DNA of 14,616 nt from an uncultured Marinilabiliales bacterium (lineage in GTDB: Bacteria; Bacteroidota; Bacteroidia; Bacteroidales; BM520). Made by a program: the position numbers and the translations under genes. Location: positions 1 to 14,616 of the forward strand of contig CALFIZ010000062.1 in assembly GCA_937877575.1 (NCBI GenBank), given 5' to 3'. Each line of letters begins with the position of its first letter. Position 1 is the stretch's first letter. Shown piece after piece: positions 14,601-14,616 of this stretch. The notes beneath the pieces were generated by a model that saw only the letters and a program-made list of their open reading frames with translations, was not told the DNA's origin and did not search any database.

Positions 14601-14616
14601 ACTCATACAGCTATCT
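8693..14616 (+). CDS. Giant secreted repeat protein, adhesin-like (N-terminal 1974 residues; truncated at right edge)
   Basis: The frame is open without a stop from ATG 8693 to the last base, giving 1974 complete codons plus two bases. A signal peptide (MKKHFSLIAIALFTIFYCNT then TLFA, cleavage before QNP) precedes a unique region to about residue 174 (Tyr/Asp/Gly-rich, unassigned). Beta-rich modules follow: C0 (175-248), A1-A6 (249-775), four BC pairs (776-1437), A7-A8 (1438-1613), BC5 (1614-1778), BC6 (1779-1943) and part of B7. A modules carry W-x-T/S-S-G-D-G-T-F then Y-T-P-G-x-x-D-I-A. B modules carry SYSYLWSPAEYL-like motifs, and C modules YTYSWTSEPEGF then TTTYTVTV. This resembles PKD/Ig-like surface proteins of Bacteroidota. 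The composition is Thr/Ser/Asn-rich, acidic and nearly free of Lys and Arg. The C-terminus is not visible, so T9SS export is likely but unproven. Adhesion is inferred from architecture only. Confidence 0.9.
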   Translation, partial: MKKHFSLIAIALFTIFYCNTTLFAQNPAPEGWNTFYQNPSTEYVIFKNNVFPTISGERIQYGDYIGGFYYNPSDGEYHCGGYVMYDPDITTTSFNLYGDDSQHPGKDGFAAGDTIYWKIYSYQYNQTYDAFIEYGTDRPMYITTGKFASMSYCQLINVASGNFRVFTYCSAYQSCSSADTTITISCNVIGGTGNYSYSWTSEPEGITANTMEFSIQPDITRIYGVTVTDLNSNAVTHGYTAHYKIEAAEIILASDTTICNTSSFQLRPTIINGKSYLWSTNGDGYFNGTSGKTATYHPGEQDIINQYVDITLRVISNTSCHDTVYHSTHVSFTSPEASLEISGPTEGCAGEVLGLTATAVNYSSVTWSTSGDGTFSNTTGLYTEYIPGTTDASHGNVVITATGISAFPSCFGNTTVNKNIIIHSAPTVHAGNDKTICPTSILELSGLATNYDFIYWHSSGDGTFGDINSLSTTYTPGEEDIANFGCTITLYAVSQVPCSYTVSDAMTLTIQTLTLSACDDITILRGNTANVSATATNQSIVVWTSSGTGTFDNYTSLTATYTPSETDCNNGGCTLYITAYPKSNCSSEPISDNVELTIVNFSIEELDDYFICENNVAEISAVTHFCDNIIWTTSGDGTFSDNSNPVTIYTPGTQDIANGTVTLTIYGYNSSSPDPVSQQSTVTISHLPVVDAGNDQLICNSETCSLSGTVSYSNVYHWSTSGNGTFTNSNALVTNYIPGTQDIANGSVNLTLTAYSISPCSGTVSDNMLLNISTLSVSAGNDQSILIGSTTTLNGTVTGGSGNYTYSWTPADLVVNPTDATTQTVGIFENTTLTLTVTDAIYGCSNFATINISVEGQLLSIETDATETVICQGEPTTISVTAYNGDETNYSYSWTSNPAGFTSDNASFTVTPNVTTTYTVIVTDGISTQTDDVTITVNELPITEAGDDMAIYNGETATLNGSVTGNSNSYSYLWSPAEYLDDPTIPNPTTIPLYSSVVFTLTGTNIETGCQSTDFMTVIITGDPLSISEVTATPNVLCLGESATLSVIANGGSETYTYSWISDPSGFTSDSQSPIVTPEATTTYIVTVFDGENSVSSSITVTVNELPITEAGDDIEIYPTLSVTLNGSVTGNSDSYSYLWSPAEYLNDPTIPNPTTVKMYETTVFTLVGTDLATGCQTSDFMTVTVSGDSLTIELAASPDVLCYGESSTVSVTAHGGNGNYTYSWTSEPEGFISSETSFTVTPEVTTTYNITVTDGQSSVSGSVTVTVNELPITEAGDDIEIYPTLSVTLNGSVTGNSDSYSYLWSPAEYLNDPTIPNPTTVKMYETTVFTLVGTDNVTGCQSTDFMTVIVSGDSLTLSVSATPNSICLGSSSILSATANGGYGTYTYSWVSDPEGFTSTEQSPVVTPEITTTYTVTVTDGASTLNDNVTVTVGTLPEVNAGDDATICTNSSFTATATASNYSSITWTTYGDGYFDDSSILNATYHPGLQDISNGSCTLNITVEAISPCIDPISDELTLSFQNLATVYAGEDSYICETTTQTLNGSAENYSSILWITDGDGSFSNETSLNTIYTPGINDIAEGIVTITLTAVSINPCEDVVTDDLTINIGQLPYIYAGDSQSILIGSTTVLNGIVEGGSGDFTYAWTPDSLVLTPNSLTTETGQIFTSTIFTLNATDNIYGCSVSSSTIVNVTGELLHVNISVTDTVLCLGESTTITALPTGGSSNNIYSWTSDPEGFTSSQQSITVSPSVTTTYTVTVNDGISVVTNSQTIYVNELPITEAGDDIEIYPTLSVTLNGSVTGNSDSYSYLWSPAEYLNDPTIPNPTTVKMYETTVFTLVGTDLATGCQTSDFMTVTVSGDSLTIELAASPDVLCYGESSTVSVTAHGGNGNYTYSWTSEPEGFISSETSFTVTPEVTTTYNITVTDGQSSVSGSVTVTVNELPITEAGDDIEIYPTLSVTLNGSVTGNSDSYSY
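9437..11017 (+). repeat. Array of six A-type modules (A1-A6), 87-89 codons each
   Basis: Module starts at 9437, 9704, 9971, 10232, 10496 and 10757 come from aligning the segment that ends in the (A)G-x-D-x-x-I-C motif. Lengths are 267, 267, 261, 264, 261 and 261 bp. Most have a Cys near residue 11, a tryptophan followed by SGDGTF or a close variant, then YTPG/YHPG/YIPG, and a second Cys near the end (for example VPC, SNC, SPC). A4 is the most divergent: it lacks the first Cys and has an extra Cys pair. DNA identity between modules is low, so these are old duplications. Confidence 0.85.
11018..13003 (+). repeat. Four tandem BC composite units (498, 498, 495, 495 bp)
   Basis: Units start at 11018, 11516, 12014 and 12509. 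B2, B3 and B4 begin ITEAGDD after a preceding VNELP; B1 begins SVSAGND. B3 and B4 share 121 identical bases (12054-12174 and 12549-12669). Each unit has one Cys in B (a GC motif) and one in C (an I/L-C motif), with 26 residues between them in B1, B3 and B4 and 27 in B2. That suggests a disulfide bridging the two halves. Confidence 0.85.
11999..12603 (+). repeat. Perfect 605-bp direct repeat, copy 1
   Basis: Compared base by base with 14012-14616, I find no mismatch. The copy begins two bases before AAACGAACTG at a module junction and covers unit 3 and the first 95 bases of unit 4. The base immediately upstream differs (A here, T in copy 2). Confidence 0.92.
13004..13531 (+). repeat. Two A-type modules (A7, A8) inserted between BC units, 264 bp each
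   Basis: Starts are at 13004 (EVNAGDDATIC) and 13268 (TVYAGEDSYIC), both 88 codons long. Both keep the WxT-x-GDG core, Y-H/T-P-G and the terminal I-S/N-P-C. Their presence after four BC units shows that the protein is built from larger blocks of A-A followed by BC units. Confidence 0.85.
13532..14616 (+). repeat. Second BC block: units 5 and 6 and the start of unit 7
   Basis: Units start at 13532, 14027 and 14522, with a period of 495 bp. Unit 5 most resembles unit 1 (both have SILIGSTT and an N/A-IYGCS motif), as expected if it opens a new super-repeat after A modules. Unit 6 is identical in DNA to unit 3, and the visible part of unit 7 is identical to unit 4. The window ends 95 bases into unit 7. 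Confidence 0.85.
14012..14616 (+). repeat. Perfect 605-bp direct repeat, copy 2 (runs to the window edge)
   Basis: This is identical to copy 1 at an offset of 2013 bp, which is 671 codons and keeps the frame. Because it runs into the window edge, its true right boundary is unknown. Confidence 0.92.

Noticed and set aside
9437..14616. CRISPR-like or mobile-element origin of the repeats
   Set aside because: Repeat units are 261-498 bp, coding and in frame with no spacers. No transposase, terminal inverted repeats or target duplications are visible.

Overview
The window looks like a piece of a Bacteroidota (probably Bacteroidales) genome. Two secreted proteins end in type IX secretion (T9SS) C-terminal sorting domains. 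Start codons lack Shine-Dalgarno sequences. Several AT-rich leaders contain the Bacteroidetes -7 promoter motif TAnnTTTG. I cannot name a genus.

Layout: (i) 1-363, + strand: the 3' end of a gene entering from the left edge. It encodes an acidic Thr/Glu-rich stretch, one membrane helix and a charged tail, followed by a strong intrinsic terminator. (ii) 443-4357, - strand: a 1304-residue modular T9SS cargo protein with fibronectin-III-like domains, a carboxypeptidase-regulatory-like domain, a propeller-like region, a dockerin-like calcium-binding repeat pair and a sorting tail. (iii) 4543-5820, + strand: metK, S-adenosylmethionine synthetase, divergent from (ii). (iv) 6602-8602, - strand: hutU (long-form urocanate hydratase), followed after only 8 nt by a 237-residue T9SS cargo protein at 5880-6593. 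(v) 8693-14616, + strand: a giant secreted repeat protein of at least 1974 residues that is still open at the right edge.

The giant repeat protein is the most unusual content. After a signal peptide and a unique N-terminal region it is built from three module types, called A, B and C here. The order is C0, A1-A6, (BC)x4, A7-A8, then BC, BC and part of a seventh B. A modules are 87-89 residues and BC pairs are 165-166 residues. From 10439 to the edge, 1392 codons contain three lysines and no arginine. Bases 11999-12603 recur without a mismatch at 14012-14616, exactly 2013 bp (671 codons) later. The window stops 55 nt into a 121-bp block that also occurs three times earlier, so the final copy may reflect assembly-graph behaviour as well as biology.

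MetK and HutU are ordinary housekeeping/catabolic enzymes. The three secreted proteins suggest a cell-surface or extracellular theme, but nothing shows that all the genes form one system. I see no CRISPR array, tRNA, rRNA, transposase or phage gene.
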